From the NCBI GenBank assembly GCA_900314485.1, contig OMVL01000001.1, positions 22,327 through 86,326 of the forward strand: DNA of 64,000 nt, read 5' to 3'. This document shows positions 7,763-17,398 of this stretch, one piece after another. The stretch is from an uncultured Eubacteriales bacterium (lineage in GTDB: Bacteria > Bacillota > Clostridia > Oscillospirales > Oscillospiraceae). Position numbers and translations under genes: made by a program. Each line of letters starts with the position of its first letter. The stretch's first letter is position 1. The notes below the pieces were generated by a model that worked only from the letters and a program-made list of their open reading frames with translations, did not search any database and was not told the DNA's origin.

Positions 7763-10330
7763 CAGCCTGTACTGTGTTCGAAATGCCATAAAAATATGGC
7801 TGTGATCTTTGTCACGAAAATGGAAAACGGGGAGTCCAAGAATGAGGGCTACTGCCTGAACTGCGCCAAGGGAATGGGCATTAAGCCTGTGGATGACCTG
7901 CTGAGCAAAATGGGTATCTCAGAGGACGATGTGGAAAACCTGACCAATGAGATGATGTCCGCCTTTGGCGGCCCCGAGGCGCTGGAGTCCATGATGGAAA
8001 ACCAGGGGCAGCCGGTGGAGGATGACGACGAGCAGGAAGAGGGCAAGACTGCCACCTTCCCCTTCCTCAGCCGCCTTTTCGGCGGCCAGAACAGCCAGAA
8101 GGAGGATGCTCCCTCTGCCAATCCCGGCCGCAAGCAGGAGCAGAACGGCCGCAAGGACGGACCTGACCCTAAAAACCAGAAGCGGAAGTTTTTGGAGAAC
8201 TACTGCATCTGTCTGACCCGGCGCGCCCGCGAGGGCAAGCTGGACGGCGTCATCGGCCGGGACGAGGAGATCGCCCGTGTCATGCAGATCCTGAACCGCC
8301 GCCAGAAGAACAACCCCTGTCTCATCGGCGAGCCCGGCGTGGGTAAGACCGCCATCGCAGAGGGTCTTGCCCTGCGCATCGTCTCCGGCAATGTGCCCTA
8401 TAAGCTGGTGGACAAAGAGGTCTATCTGCTGGACCTGACCGCCCTTGTGGCCGGCACTCAGTTCCGGGGTCAGTTTGAGAGCCGGATGAAGGGGCTGATC
8501 GAAGAGGTCAAGCGCATCGGCAATATCATCCTTGTGATCGACGAGGTCCACAACATCGTGGGCGCCGGCGACGCAGAGGGCTCCATGAACGCCGCCAACA
8601 TCCTCAAACCCGCCCTCAGCCGTGGAGAGATCCAGGTCATCGGCGCCACCACCTATAACGAGTACCGGAAGTATATCGAAAAGGATGCTGCGCTTGAGCG
8701 GCGTTTCCAGCCCGTCAATGTGGCCGAGCCGTCTATTGACGACACTACTAAAATTCTGGAGGGTATCGCCCACTTCTATGAGGACTACCACCAGGTCATT
8801 ATCCCCAAGCCGATCCTCCGCAATGCGGTGACCCTCTCCGAGCGATACATTACCGATCGGTTCCTGCCGGATAAGGCCATTGACCTCATTGACGAGGCAT
8901 GCTCGGATGTCAACCTGCACAACAAGACGCTGGCCCGTCTGGCTGCCATCCACAAGGAGCGGGCGGACCTTGCCAAGGAGCGGGAGCTGATTCTGTCCGC
9001 GCAGGAGCAGCAGTCCACCGAGCGCTCCGCCAGGCTGAAGGAGAATGAGCAGAAGCAGTCCCGCTGCCGCCAGCAGCTCAGCGCCATCAACCACGAGGCC
9101 ATGAGCCTGCAAAACGACCTGTCTATTGACTCCCAGCGCCGGGAAGAGCGCCTGCGCCTGATCAGCCAGCACTCAAACCAGCTGCGCAGTGAGCTGCAGG
9201 AGCTGCAGGATGAGCGCAGTGCCCTTCAAAACGTCCCTGAGGACGACCGGGGCTACGAGCGCATTGCTCACCTGCGCAGTCTGGAACTGCGTCTGGACGA
9301 GGAGGAGGCCGCCCTCAACGAGGTGGGGCGTCCCACCCTGGAGCTGGAGAATCTGGCTCGGGTCATCGAGCTTTGGACCAATATCCCCGCCAGCCGCATC
9401 CAGGAGGAGGAGTTTGCCCGCCTGAATGAACTGGACACCCGGCTGAAACAGCATATCATTGGCCAGGACGAGGCGGTGGACGCCGTCACCCGTGCCATCC
9501 GCCGCAATCGTGTGGGCATCTCTCCTAAGCATAAGCCCGTCTCCTTCATCTTCGTCGGCTCCACCGGCGTGGGTAAGACGGAGCTGGTCAAGCAGCTGGC
9601 CCAGGACCTGTTTAACAGTCCTGAGTCCCTCATCCGTCTGGATATGTCGGAATTTATGGAGAAGCATGCCGTCTCACGGATCGTCGGCTCTCCTCCCGGC
9701 TATGTGGGCTATGATGAGGCCGGGCAGCTGACCGAGAAGATCCGCCGCAAGCCCTACTCCGTGGTCCTCTTTGACGAGATCGAAAAGGCTCACCCTGACG
9801 TACTGAACATCCTGCTTCAGATTCTGGACGACGGCCAGATCACTGACGCCCACGGCCGTAAGGTCAATTTTGAAAACACTGTCATTGTCATGACCTCCAA
9901 CGCCGGCAGCGGCAGCCAGACAGGCAGTGTGGGCTTCGGCCGCTCCGCTCAGGAGCAGGACAAGGAGAAGACGATGAAGGCCCTTCAATCCTTCCTGCGG
10001 CCGGAGTTTATCAACCGTGTGGACGAGATCGTCCACTTCAACCGGCTCAGTGAGGAGAACTTTAAGGGCATTACGGGCATTATGCTCCGGGAGCTTCAGG
10101 CCTCTCTCCGGGAGAAGGAGATTGACTTCACCTGGGACGACGCTCTGGTGGAATACCTGACCCACAAGTCCTATTCCGTGACCTACGGCGCCAGGAATCT
10201 GCGCCGTCTGATCCAGAAGGAGCTGGAGGACGAGATCGCTCAGTATCTGATCCAGCACTATGAGCATCCGATCAGCAAGCTGACCGCCACCGTCCGGGAG
10301 GACAAGATCGTCCTCGCAGGCGAGTGGTAA
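7760..10330 (+). CDS. clpE: ATP-dependent Clp unfoldase, ClpE type with N-terminal zinc finger
   Basis: This AAA+ unfoldase feeds proteins to ClpP. From the ATG at 7760 it has 856 residues. Residues 6-35 form a zinc finger C6-x2-C9-x22-C32-x2-C35, the ClpE signature, in place of the ClpC N domain. A Lys/Gln-rich linker follows, then the first AAA+ domain (Walker [10 protein letters not shown]), a Glu/Arg/Gln-rich coiled-coil middle domain at about residues 390-530, and the second AAA+ domain (GSTGVGKTE). SVGFG in the second domain fits the ClpP-docking loop. An in-frame ATG at 7748 has no good ribosome binding site, whereas GGAG at 7750-7753 is 6 nt from 7760. ClpE is stress-induced in B. subtilis; here the leader suggests control at the RNA level. 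Confidence 0.93.
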   Translation: MQPVLCSKCHKNMAVIFVTKMENGESKNEGYCLNCAKGMGIKPVDDLLSKMGISEDDVENLTNEMMSAFGGPEALESMMENQGQPVEDDDEQEEGKTATFPFLSRLFGGQNSQKEDAPSANPGRKQEQNGRKDGPDPKNQKRKFLENYCICLTRRAREGKLDGVIGRDEEIARVMQILNRRQKNNPCLIGEPGVGKTAIAEGLALRIVSGNVPYKLVDKEVYLLDLTALVAGTQFRGQFESRMKGLIEEVKRIGNIILVIDEVHNIVGAGDAEGSMNAANILKPALSRGEIQVIGATTYNEYRKYIEKDAALERRFQPVNVAEPSIDDTTKILEGIAHFYEDYHQVIIPKPILRNAVTLSERYITDRFLPDKAIDLIDEACSDVNLHNKTLARLAAIHKERADLAKERELILSAQEQQSTERSARLKENEQKQSRCRQQLSAINHEAMSLQNDLSIDSQRREERLRLISQHSNQLRSELQELQDERSALQNVPEDDRGYERIAHLRSLELRLDEEEAALNEVGRPTLELENLARVIELWTNIPASRIQEEEFARLNELDTRLKQHIIGQDEAVDAVTRAIRRNRVGISPKHKPVSFIFVGSTGVGKTELVKQLAQDLFNSPESLIRLDMSEFMEKHAVSRIVGSPPGYVGYDEAGQLTEKIRRKPYSVVLFDEIEKAHPDVLNILLQILDDGQITDAHGRKVNFENTVIVMTSNAGSGSQTGSVGFGRSAQEQDKEKTMKALQSFLRPEFINRVDEIVHFNRLSEENFKGITGIMLRELQASLREKEIDFTWDDALVEYLTHKSYSVTYGARNLRRLIQKELEDEIAQYLIQHYEHPISKLTATVREDKIVLAGEW

Positions 10331-10363
10331 GAGAGACGACACAACAGGGAGGAGGTGATCTGG

Positions 10364-11266
10364 ATGCTGGATGTCTGTCTGCTGGGAACTGGCGGCACCA
10401 TGCCCCTGCCTGGCCGCTGGCTGACGTCGCTGGTGCTGCGCTGTAACGGACGGAGCCTGCTGATCGATGCGGGAGAAGGCACCCAGATTGCAGCACGAGA
10501 GGCCGGATGCAGCTTTAAAAATCTGGATACCATCTGCATTACCCACCTCCACGCCGACCATACCGCCGGACTGCCCGGCCTGCTGCTCACCATGGGCAAC
10601 ATGGATCGGACAGAGCCGGTGACGGTGATCGGCCCCAACGGCATCCGGCGTGTTATGGAGGCAGTGAAGGTCATCGCCCCGGAGCTGGCGTTTGATGTCA
10701 GGGTGACAGAGCTGGAGGAGGGGAGCGCCCGGACTATTTCTTTGGGAGACTGGGATGTTATAGCTTTTCCTCTCCGTCATACTGTCCCCTGCTTCGGCTA
10801 TCAGGCCGTGGTGCCCCGGAGAGGGAAGTTCGACCCCATGCGTGCCCTGGAAGCCGGCATCCCCAAGCAGCTGTGGAAACGCCTGCAGCAGGGAGAGACG
10901 GTGGAAGGCTTTACGCCGGACATGGTGCTTGGTCCCGCCCGACGGGGGGTGAAGCTGGTCTACGCCACCGATACCCGCCCTGCCAAGGCGCTGTACAAGG
11001 CGGCAGTGGACGCCGACCTTCTCATCTGTGAGGGTATGTACGGTGAGCCGGACAAGCTGCCCAAGGCAAAGGAGACCTGCCACATGATGTTTGGGGAGGC
11101 TGCCAAGACCGCCCTGTGTTCGGGTGCAAAGGAGCTGTGGCTCACCCATTTCAGCCCGTCGCTCAATCATCCGGAGGACTATCTCCAGTCGGCCCAGGCG
11201 ATTTTCCCCCATACATCCCTGGGAAAGAGCGGCAGAAAAACAGTGCTCCAGTTCCCGGAGGACTGA
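10364..11266 (+). CDS. rnz: Ribonuclease Z (tRNA 3' endonuclease)
   Basis: RNase Z removes 3' trailers from tRNA precursors. The 300-residue protein has the metallo-beta-lactamase zinc motif HLHADH at residues 61-66, an N-terminal LLGTGGTMPLPGRWLTS motif, and later YATDTRP and LWLTHFSPS segments that supply further ligands. GGAGGTGA at 10351-10358 is 5 nt from the ATG at 10364. A GTG at 10355 in the same frame lies inside that Shine-Dalgarno sequence, so it was rejected. The gene follows clpE by 33 nt and ends at a strong terminator. Confidence 0.95.
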   Translation: MLDVCLLGTGGTMPLPGRWLTSLVLRCNGRSLLIDAGEGTQIAAREAGCSFKNLDTICITHLHADHTAGLPGLLLTMGNMDRTEPVTVIGPNGIRRVMEAVKVIAPELAFDVRVTELEEGSARTISLGDWDVIAFPLRHTVPCFGYQAVVPRRGKFDPMRALEAGIPKQLWKRLQQGETVEGFTPDMVLGPARRGVKLVYATDTRPAKALYKAAVDADLLICEGMYGEPDKLPKAKETCHMMFGEAAKTALCSGAKELWLTHFSPSLNHPEDYLQSAQAIFPHTSLGKSGRKTVLQFPED

Positions 11267-11281
11267 CCATACCGGAATCAG

Positions 11282-11317
11282 CATCAGAGAGGAAGTGCCT
11301 CTCTGATGTTTTTGTTT
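11282..11317 (+). terminator. Rho-independent terminator after rnz
   Basis: A perfect 11-bp stem (CATCAGAGAGG 11282-11292 with 11298-11308) with loop AAGTG is followed by TTTTTGTTT. Its T-run overlaps the -35 box of the next promoter. Confidence 0.95.
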
Positions 11318-11343
11318 ACATAGTTTTGAAAAGTAGATATAAT
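11315..11343 (+). promoter_or_regulatory. Near-consensus sigma-A promoter of the alpha-glucan genes
   Basis: TTTACA (11315-11320), a 17-nt spacer and TATAAT (11338-11343). The start would fall near 11350, leaving a leader of about 25 nt before the ATG at 11376. Confidence 0.88.
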
Positions 11344-11375
11344 AGGGGTATATGATTGGCAGAGGAGAATCGACT

Positions 11376-13325
11376 ATGAAATTTACCTTCGGCAAACAGG
11401 ATATGCCTTCCCTGGAACGGGCGGAGGAGAGCTGCTGGCTGCTGACCAACGGACTGGGGGGCTATATGTCCGCTACCATGGCCTACTCCGTCAACCGGGG
11501 AGATATGGGCATCCTTGTCTCTTCCGTTCAGGCGCCCAACCACCGCATGACCCTGGTCCACCGCCTGTCAGAGGAGCTGACTGTACGAGGAGAGCGGACC
11601 CCTCTTTCTTCCCAGTCCTATTCCGACGGCAGAGCGCCGGAGACGGGCTATCGCGCGCTTTCCTCCTTTGAGATGGAGTACGCACCCCGCTGGTGCTATG
11701 AGGTCTCTGGGGTGCAGCTCATCCGCCGCTGTGCCATGGAGTACGGGGCAAATACGGCGGCGATCCTCTATACCGTACATAACCGCTCCGGCGCCGACTG
11801 TCGGCTGGACATCCGCCCTTGGCTGCAATTCGCCCCCAAGGGAGACGCTCCTCAGGAGAAAAAGCAGTTTGCCCTCACCGGCAATACCGTCTCCGCTGAG
11901 GGGCAGACCCTCTATATCAAAACTGACGGCGGCCTCACCCCGGAGGAACTGACTCACGAACGGCTGTACTACGCCTATGACGAGCGGGACGGCAGAACGG
12001 CCTCCGGCTATGTCGCCAGCTGCTGCAAGATCACCTGCTCCGTCCCTGCCGGAGCGTCAGCGGAGTTTGAACTGATCCTCTCCGATGCTCCTGTGACCAA
12101 GAGCGGGCGGACGATTCTGGAGGAAATGGTGGAGCGCAGGCGACAGCTGGAGCGTCAGTCCGGCCTGACCCACGAGGTGGCCCGCCAGCTTGCCCTCAGC
12201 GCCGATGCCTTTCTCGTCCGCCGTGCATCCACCGGTGGAGACAGCATCATCGCCGGCTATCCCTTCTTCGGCGACTGGGGCAGAGATACCATGATCGCCC
12301 TTCCCGGCTGCACCCTCTCCACCCGCCGGTATGACACAGCCAAGAGCATCCTCCGAACCTTCCTGGCCTATGAGAAGGACGGCCTTGTGCCCAACCTCTT
12401 CCCGGAAGGGACGGCAAAGCCGGAATATAACACGGTGGATGCGGCCCTGCTGCTCATCAACAGCATCTGGCTGTACCACCAAAAGACGGGAGACACCGAC
12501 TTTGTCCGGGAGGCCTGGCCGGTGCTCAAGCGGATTGTATCGGCCTATCAGACCGGCACCCATTACGGCATCGGTATGGACAAGGACGGACTGATCCGCG
12601 CCGGCGAGGGCCTTGCTCAGGTGACCTGGATGGACGTCTGCGTGGAGGGCATTCTGCCCACCCCCAGACACGGCAAGCCGGTGGAGATCAACGCCTACTG
12701 GTACAACGCGCTCTGCGTCATGGAGCAGTTTGCCCCGCTGGCAGGGGAGGACGGTACGGAGTACGGCAGGCTGGCACAGAAGGTGAAGGAGTCCTTTGTC
12801 CCGGCTTTCTGGATGCCGGAGCGGGGCTGCCTGAAGGATGTCGTCTCCGGCACCAGGGCAGACACCCAGATCCGCTGCAATCAGATCTGGGCGGTGACGA
12901 TGCCCTTTACCATGCTCTCCCATGAGCAGGAGGTGCAGGTGGTAGATACGGTCCACCGCCATCTTTACACCCCCTGCGGCCTGCGCACCCTCTCTCCGGA
13001 GGATCCGGAGTTCCATCCCACCTACGGCGGTCCCCAGCGGGAGCGGGACATGGCCTATCATCAGGGCACTGTCTGGCCCTTCCCTGTGGGAGCCTATTAT
13101 CTGGCCCGGCTGAAAGTGGGGAAGTACGCGAAAGAGACGGCTGACGAAGTGGGCCGGCAGCTGGACGCACTGTACAGCGCACTGCGGGAGGGCTGCATCG
13201 GCCAGATCCCGGAGATTTACGATGGCCTTGTACCCACCTTTAGCAGAGGGTGCTTTGCCCAGGCGTGGAGCGTAGGCGAGCTGCTGCGGGTCTATGAAGC
13301 CCTGGAAGAGATCAAGCGTAATTGA
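11376..13325 (+). CDS. Glycogen debranching enzyme / amylo-alpha-1,6-glucosidase (GH133)
   Basis: The enzyme hydrolyses alpha-1,6 branch stubs in glycogen or limit dextrins. The 649-residue protein has an N-terminal GDE_N-like beta domain beginning SCWLLTNGLGGYMSATMA and a C-terminal (alpha/alpha)6 barrel with the signature GYPFFGDWGRDTMIALPG near residue 300, then NLFPEGTAKPEYNTVDAALLLI and QGTVWPFPVGAY. It is probably cytoplasmic, since no signal peptide is seen. AGAGGAGA at 11361-11368 supports the ATG at 11376 over an in-frame ATG at 11352, which would lie almost at the predicted transcript start. The next gene follows by 15 nt, giving a debranching/alpha-glucosidase pair. Confidence 0.92.
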   Translation: MKFTFGKQDMPSLERAEESCWLLTNGLGGYMSATMAYSVNRGDMGILVSSVQAPNHRMTLVHRLSEELTVRGERTPLSSQSYSDGRAPETGYRALSSFEMEYAPRWCYEVSGVQLIRRCAMEYGANTAAILYTVHNRSGADCRLDIRPWLQFAPKGDAPQEKKQFALTGNTVSAEGQTLYIKTDGGLTPEELTHERLYYAYDERDGRTASGYVASCCKITCSVPAGASAEFELILSDAPVTKSGRTILEEMVERRRQLERQSGLTHEVARQLALSADAFLVRRASTGGDSIIAGYPFFGDWGRDTMIALPGCTLSTRRYDTAKSILRTFLAYEKDGLVPNLFPEGTAKPEYNTVDAALLLINSIWLYHQKTGDTDFVREAWPVLKRIVSAYQTGTHYGIGMDKDGLIRAGEGLAQVTWMDVCVEGILPTPRHGKPVEINAYWYNALCVMEQFAPLAGEDGTEYGRLAQKVKESFVPAFWMPERGCLKDVVSGTRADTQIRCNQIWAVTMPFTMLSHEQEVQVVDTVHRHLYTPCGLRTLSPEDPEFHPTYGGPQRERDMAYHQGTVWPFPVGAYYLARLKVGKYAKETADEVGRQLDALYSALREGCIGQIPEIYDGLVPTFSRGCFAQAWSVGELLRVYEALEEIKRN

Positions 13326-13340
13326 AAGGGGAGCATGACG

Positions 13341-14969
13341 ATGCTGGATAAGACAAAACGGGGCTGGTGGAAGTCGGCTGTTTTCTATCAGATCTACCCT
13401 AAGAGTTTTCAGGACACCAACGGTGATGGCGTGGGCGACATCCCGGGCATTATCTCCCGCCTGGACTACCTGGAGCAGCTGGGCATTGACGGGATCTGGC
13501 TCTCTCCGGTCTATGAATCCCCTCAGGAGGATAACGGCTACGACATCTCAGACTATGAGGCTATCTATCCTCCCTTCGGCACCATGGAAGACATGGAGAA
13601 ACTGATCCGGGAGGCGGAGAAACGGGGCATCTCCATCATTATGGACCTGGTCCTCAACCACACCTCGGACGAGCACCGCTGGTTTCAGGAGGCGCGCAAA
13701 AGCAGAGACAATCCCTACCATGACTTCTACGTCTGGCGGGACGGCCGGCCGGATTGCCCGCCCAACGATATGAGGGGCGTTTTCGGCGGCTCTGCCTGGA
13801 CCTATGTGCCCCATCTGGGCCAGTACTACTTCCACCAGTTTGCCGCCAAGCAGCCCGATCTGAACTGGGACAATCCTGCTGTCCGGGAGGCGCTTTATCA
13901 AATGATCCGCTTCTGGGCCGGCAAGGGCGTAGGCGGCTTTCGTCTGGACGTCATCGACCAGATCGCAAAGGTGCCGGATGAGAAGATTACCGCCAACGGT
14001 CCTCGGCTGCACGAGTTTTTGCGGGAGCTGTCCGAAAAGGCCTTTGTCCGGGAGGGACTGGTCAGCGTGGGCGAGGCATGGAGCGCCGATGTGGAGCGGG
14101 CAAAGCAGTTCAGCAATCCGGACGGCAGTGAGCTGAGCATGGTTTTCCAGTTTGAACATATCTGTCTGGATCAGAAGGGGGAGAAGTGGGATGTCATTCC
14201 CCTGCACCTGCCGGCATTGAAGCGCTGCTTTGACCGCTGGCAGAGAGGACTGCACAACTGCGGCTGGAACAGTCTCTTTATGGACAACCACGATCTTCCC
14301 CGCATCGTCTCCCGCTGGGGCAATGACGGAGCGTACCGGGTGGAGTCCGCCAAAATGCTGGCCGCCATGCTCCACGGCATGCAGGGCACGCCTTACATCT
14401 ATCAGGGTGAGGAGCTGGGCATGACCAATATCCGCCTGCCCATTGACCAATACGTAGACCTGGAGATCAAAAATCTCTATCAGGAGCGCACCGCCCGGGG
14501 TGTCCCGGAGGAGGAGGTGCTCCGCTCGATCTACGCCAGAGGCCGTGATAACGCCCGCACTCCCATGCAGTGGACAGACGGTGATCAGGCGGGTTTTTCT
14601 GACGTCCGTCCCTGGCTGCCCGTCAATCCCAACTACAAGACCGTCAATGCTGCCGCCGCCCTGGAGGATCCCGATTCTACCTTCTACTTCTATCAGAAGC
14701 TGATCGCTCTGCGCAAGCAGTATCCTATCTTTCAGGACGGCAGCTTCACCCTGCTCCTCCCGGAGGACGAGCAGATTTTTGCCTATCGCAGAGACACGGA
14801 AAAGGAACACCTGCTGGTGGTCTGCAACTTCACCCCGGATACGATCCCCTTTGACCGCCCGGCAGAGTTTGAAAACGCCCGGCTGCTGCTGTCGAACTAT
14901 GAGCAGGGGACAGGGCCTCTTCGCCCCTATGAGGCACAAATTTACTACCTGAGCGAGGAAACCCAATGA
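13341..14969 (+). CDS. GH13 alpha-glucosidase (oligo-1,6-glucosidase type)
   Basis: This is a cytoplasmic alpha-glucosidase of subfamily GH13_31-like architecture, 542 residues. It opens KSAVFYQIYPKSFQDTNGDGVGDI; the calcium-type DTNGDGVGD loop is typical. Catalytic residues are visible as nucleophile Asp203 (GGFRLDVID), acid/base Glu245 (VGEAW) and transition-state Asp318 (MDNHD). The QPDLNW and GRDNARTPMQW motifs are those of oligo-1,6-glucosidases and trehalose-6-phosphate hydrolases, so a phosphorylated substrate cannot be excluded. GGGGAG at 13328-13333 is 7 nt from the ATG at 13341; an ATG at 13335 is too close. Its TGA overlaps the ATG of the HAD gene. Confidence 0.92.
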   Translation: MLDKTKRGWWKSAVFYQIYPKSFQDTNGDGVGDIPGIISRLDYLEQLGIDGIWLSPVYESPQEDNGYDISDYEAIYPPFGTMEDMEKLIREAEKRGISIIMDLVLNHTSDEHRWFQEARKSRDNPYHDFYVWRDGRPDCPPNDMRGVFGGSAWTYVPHLGQYYFHQFAAKQPDLNWDNPAVREALYQMIRFWAGKGVGGFRLDVIDQIAKVPDEKITANGPRLHEFLRELSEKAFVREGLVSVGEAWSADVERAKQFSNPDGSELSMVFQFEHICLDQKGEKWDVIPLHLPALKRCFDRWQRGLHNCGWNSLFMDNHDLPRIVSRWGNDGAYRVESAKMLAAMLHGMQGTPYIYQGEELGMTNIRLPIDQYVDLEIKNLYQERTARGVPEEEVLRSIYARGRDNARTPMQWTDGDQAGFSDVRPWLPVNPNYKTVNAAAALEDPDSTFYFYQKLIALRKQYPIFQDGSFTLLLPEDEQIFAYRRDTEKEHLLVVCNFTPDTIPFDRPAEFENARLLLSNYEQGTGPLRPYEAQIYYLSEETQ

Positions 14970-15706
14970 AATGGACCAACTGTGTATTTGACCTCTATGG
15001 TACCCTGGTAGACATCCACACCGACGAGTCCGCCCCCTGCCTGTGGGAGAATCTGCTGGAGCACTATCGGACTCAGGGGGCAGTTTACAGCACTCCTCAG
15101 GAACTGAAAGAGCGCTATTTCGCCATTGTCCGTGAGCGGGAGCAGGGGAGTGTCCGGCTGCGCAACGATTCCCATGAGTCGCACCCGGAAATCCAGATTG
15201 AATATGTCTTTCAGCAGCTCTTCCAAGAGCGGGGCGTTCATGCGGATATGGCCCAGGCTGTGGAGGCGGGACGTCGCTTCCGGGAGTGGTCCATGGACTA
15301 TATCCGGCTTTACGATGGGGCAAAAAAGCTGCTAACTGATTTGAAAATACAAGGCTGTAAAGTATATTTGCTTTCCAATGCTCAGGCCATCTTTACCACC
15401 TATGAACTGGAGGTTTTGGATCTGATCTCTGCCTTTGACGGCATCTACCTCTCCTCCGACTACGGATACAAGAAGCCGGACCGCCGCTTTTTCCGTATTT
15501 TACTGGAGGAGCAGGGGATCGACCCGACAACTGCCGTCATGATCGGAAACGACGGCGTGTGTGATATTGCAGGGGCCAGAGCGGTCGGCATGTCCACAGT
15601 CTATATTCATTCCAATATCTCCCCCAAGGAAGCGTCTCCTGTGGCAGATTACGTGTTGCCGGAGATGGATCTCAACAGGGTAGGGGAGATCCTCATGGAA
15701 AAATGA
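14966..15706 (+). CDS. HAD-superfamily (subclass IA) hydrolase
   Basis: The 246-residue protein begins FDLYGTLVDI, HAD motif I with nucleophile Asp9 but Tyr11 in place of the usual second Asp. Motif II is LLSNAQ, and motifs III/IV are KKPDRRFFRILLEEQGI and MIGNDGVCDIAGARAVGM. DxYGT is also found in haloacid dehalogenases, but close clostridial HAD proteins with FDLYGTLVDI are usually called phosphatases. The gene overlaps the alpha-glucosidase by ATGA, so it is co-translated. In this locus it may dephosphorylate a sugar phosphate, which is inference. A 276-nt non-coding gap follows. Confidence 0.82.
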   Translation: MKWTNCVFDLYGTLVDIHTDESAPCLWENLLEHYRTQGAVYSTPQELKERYFAIVREREQGSVRLRNDSHESHPEIQIEYVFQQLFQERGVHADMAQAVEAGRRFREWSMDYIRLYDGAKKLLTDLKIQGCKVYLLSNAQAIFTTYELEVLDLISAFDGIYLSSDYGYKKPDRRFFRILLEEQGIDPTTAVMIGNDGVCDIAGARAVGMSTVYIHSNISPKEASPVADYVLPEMDLNRVGEILMEK

Positions 15707-15877
15707 GCGGATAAGCTTCAAGCTTTGACGGAACACAGAATTTTAACCCTTTGTAACTTTTGTATATTTGTCATTATATTTCTCATATTTGCAGAAAAAG
15801 AACAACCTTTTATTCACCGAAAAGTGGCGGCGTTTTGAGATATAAAAAGTAATTTGCAAAAACGAAAACAAAAGAGA

Positions 15878-15906
15878 TTGACAAGGAAGGAAAAAGGAGC
15901 TAAACT
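15878..15906 (+). promoter_or_regulatory. Sigma-A promoter of the sugar ABC transporter operon
   Basis: TTGACA (15878-15883), a 17-nt spacer and TAAACT (15901-15906), 77 nt before the lipoprotein start codon. GTAATG near 15921 and CATTAC at about 15955-15960 form an inverted pair in the leader. The rest of the gap (15707-15877) is AT-rich; no clear operator or catabolite-response element could be recognised. Confidence 0.8.
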
Positions 15907-15982
15907 AAAGTTGCCATTCAGTAATGTGTCTTGTGCAATAAGCTGAATAGGAATCATTACATCATGTAAGGAGAGGAACAAC

Positions 15983-17269
15983 ATGAACAAGAAACTGCTG
16001 TCTCTGTTGCTTGTTCTCGCCATGGCGCTCGGCATGCTGACTGCCTGCGGCGGAAACAACAACACTGAGACCCCGGCTGCGGACAATACCCCCGCCGCCA
16101 CTGAGACTGAGGCTCCCGCTGATGTCGACTACGGCAGCGGCACCATCACCATCTGGGTCGCTGACAACATCACCGACTTCACCCAGGCTCAGGCTGCTGC
16201 CTTTATCGAGGCCAACCCCGCTTTCGCCGGCTATGACATCGTTGTCGAGGCTGTTGGCGAGGGCGATGCCGCTGGCAACATGATCACCGACGTCGAGGGC
16301 GGCGCTGATATCTATGGCTTTGCTCAGGACCAGCTGTCCCGTCTGGTCGTCGCCGGTGCTCTGACTCCCGTTGTGGGCGACAATGCCGCTTGGGTTGCTG
16401 AGCAGAACGATGCCGGCGCTGTTGGCGCTGCCACCATGGGCGACACCATCTATGCTTATCCCATCACCTCCGATAACGGCTACTTCCTGTACTATGACAG
16501 CAGCGTCATCACCGATCCCACCTCTCTCGAGGCGATCCTGGCCGACGCTGAGGCTGCCGGCAAGGGCGTCTACATGGAGATCAACAACGGCTGGTATCAG
16601 ACCTCCTTCTTCTTCGGCACCGGCTGCGAGCTGACCTATGACACCGACGAGAACGGCTTCACCGGCGCTAACGTTACTTACGCTTCCGATGCCGGCGTTC
16701 AGGCTCTGAAGGCCATCATCGCTCTGAGCAACTCCCCTGCTTTCACCAACGGCTCTTCCGTTGAGAATGCTACCAACGCCGCTGCTATCATCGACGGCAC
16801 TTGGGACGCTGGCAATGCTCAGGCTCTGTTCGGCGACAACTATGCTGCCGCCAAGCTGCCCACCTTCACCGTGGACGGCAACACCTATCAGATGAGCGGC
16901 TTCAGCGGCTTCAAGCTGCTGGGCGTTAAGCCTCAGACTGATGCCGGCAAGCTGGCTGCCTGCCAGGCTCTGGCTCAGTACCTCTCCAGCGCTGATGTTC
17001 AGCTCGCTCGTTTCGAGGCTGTTGGCTGGGGCCCCTCCAACCTGACCGCTCAGCAGGATCCTGCTGTCCAGGCTGACCCCGCTCTGGCCGCTCTGGCTGA
17101 GCAGATTCCCTATGACATTCCTCAGGGCCAGTATCCTGGCGACTACTGGGGTCTGGCTACTTCCCTCGGCGACTCCGTCATCGCTAATGAGTATGACAAC
17201 GCCTCCGATGAGGAACTGATGGCCGTTCTGACCCAGTTCCAGGATACCTGCATTTCCTACGCTCAGTAA
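15983..17269 (+). CDS. Sugar ABC transporter solute-binding lipoprotein, maltodextrin type
   Basis: The 428-residue lipoprotein captures sugar at the cell surface. The signal peptide ends at the lipobox LTAC with Cys22, followed by a Thr/Ala/Glu-rich linker and a MalE-like type 1 binding domain (YGSGTITIWVADNITDFTQAQAAAF). Later segments such as INNGWYQTSFFFGTG and GAMAFSGFKLLG-like QMSGFSGFKLLGV fit the MalE cluster. The codon choice is very biased (many GCT, GTT, CTG, GGC), unlike neighbours, which suggests very high expression. AAGGAGAGG precedes the ATG. It heads an operon with two permeases; no ATPase gene is present, so a shared MsmX-type ATPase is likely used. Confidence 0.92.
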   Translation: MNKKLLSLLLVLAMALGMLTACGGNNNTETPAADNTPAATETEAPADVDYGSGTITIWVADNITDFTQAQAAAFIEANPAFAGYDIVVEAVGEGDAAGNMITDVEGGADIYGFAQDQLSRLVVAGALTPVVGDNAAWVAEQNDAGAVGAATMGDTIYAYPITSDNGYFLYYDSSVITDPTSLEAILADAEAAGKGVYMEINNGWYQTSFFFGTGCELTYDTDENGFTGANVTYASDAGVQALKAIIALSNSPAFTNGSSVENATNAAAIIDGTWDAGNAQALFGDNYAAAKLPTFTVDGNTYQMSGFSGFKLLGVKPQTDAGKLAACQALAQYLSSADVQLARFEAVGWGPSNLTAQQDPAVQADPALAALAEQIPYDIPQGQYPGDYWGLATSLGDSVIANEYDNASDEELMAVLTQFQDTCISYAQ

Positions 17270-17280
17270 GATAACGGACT

Positions 17281-17356
17281 CGTTTCGCTGAACGGGAAGC
17301 ATTCCGCTTAATCTAACGAAACGTCAGGCAGGGTGTTCTATGGATGCCCTGCCTGA
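17281..17356 (+). repeat. Two stem-loops between binding protein and permease genes
   Basis: CGTTTCG (17281-17287) pairs with CGAAACG (17317-17323), and directly after it TCAGGCAGGG (17324-17333) pairs with CCCTGCCTGA (17347-17356) over 10 bp. Neither is followed by a T-run, so they are unlikely to be full terminators. Such hairpins between malE-like and malF-like genes usually stabilise the upstream mRNA and lower permease expression. Confidence 0.75.
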
Positions 17357-17398
17357 TGCATTCAAAGGGTGAGCCTGCGTTTTGAGATTGGAGGTATT

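Noticed and set aside
13548-15323. Long antisense frame (591 codons) over the alpha-glucosidase and HAD genes
   Set aside because: Shadow of GC-rich codons; plus-strand catalytic motifs are intact.
15841-15875. Catabolite-response element before the sugar transporter
   Set aside because: A TTGCAAAAACG stretch resembles part of the consensus but the spacing between AA and CG is wrong by two bases.
15962-17302. Long open frame (446 codons) antisense to the sugar-binding lipoprotein gene
   Set aside because: It mirrors the strong codon bias of the true gene, has no ribosome site, and its product is low-complexity Gly/Ser/Val sequence with no recognisable family.
17324-17356. Full terminator between binding protein and permease genes
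   Set aside because: The 10-bp stem is not followed by a T-run, and the permeases need the upstream promoter since none was found between.
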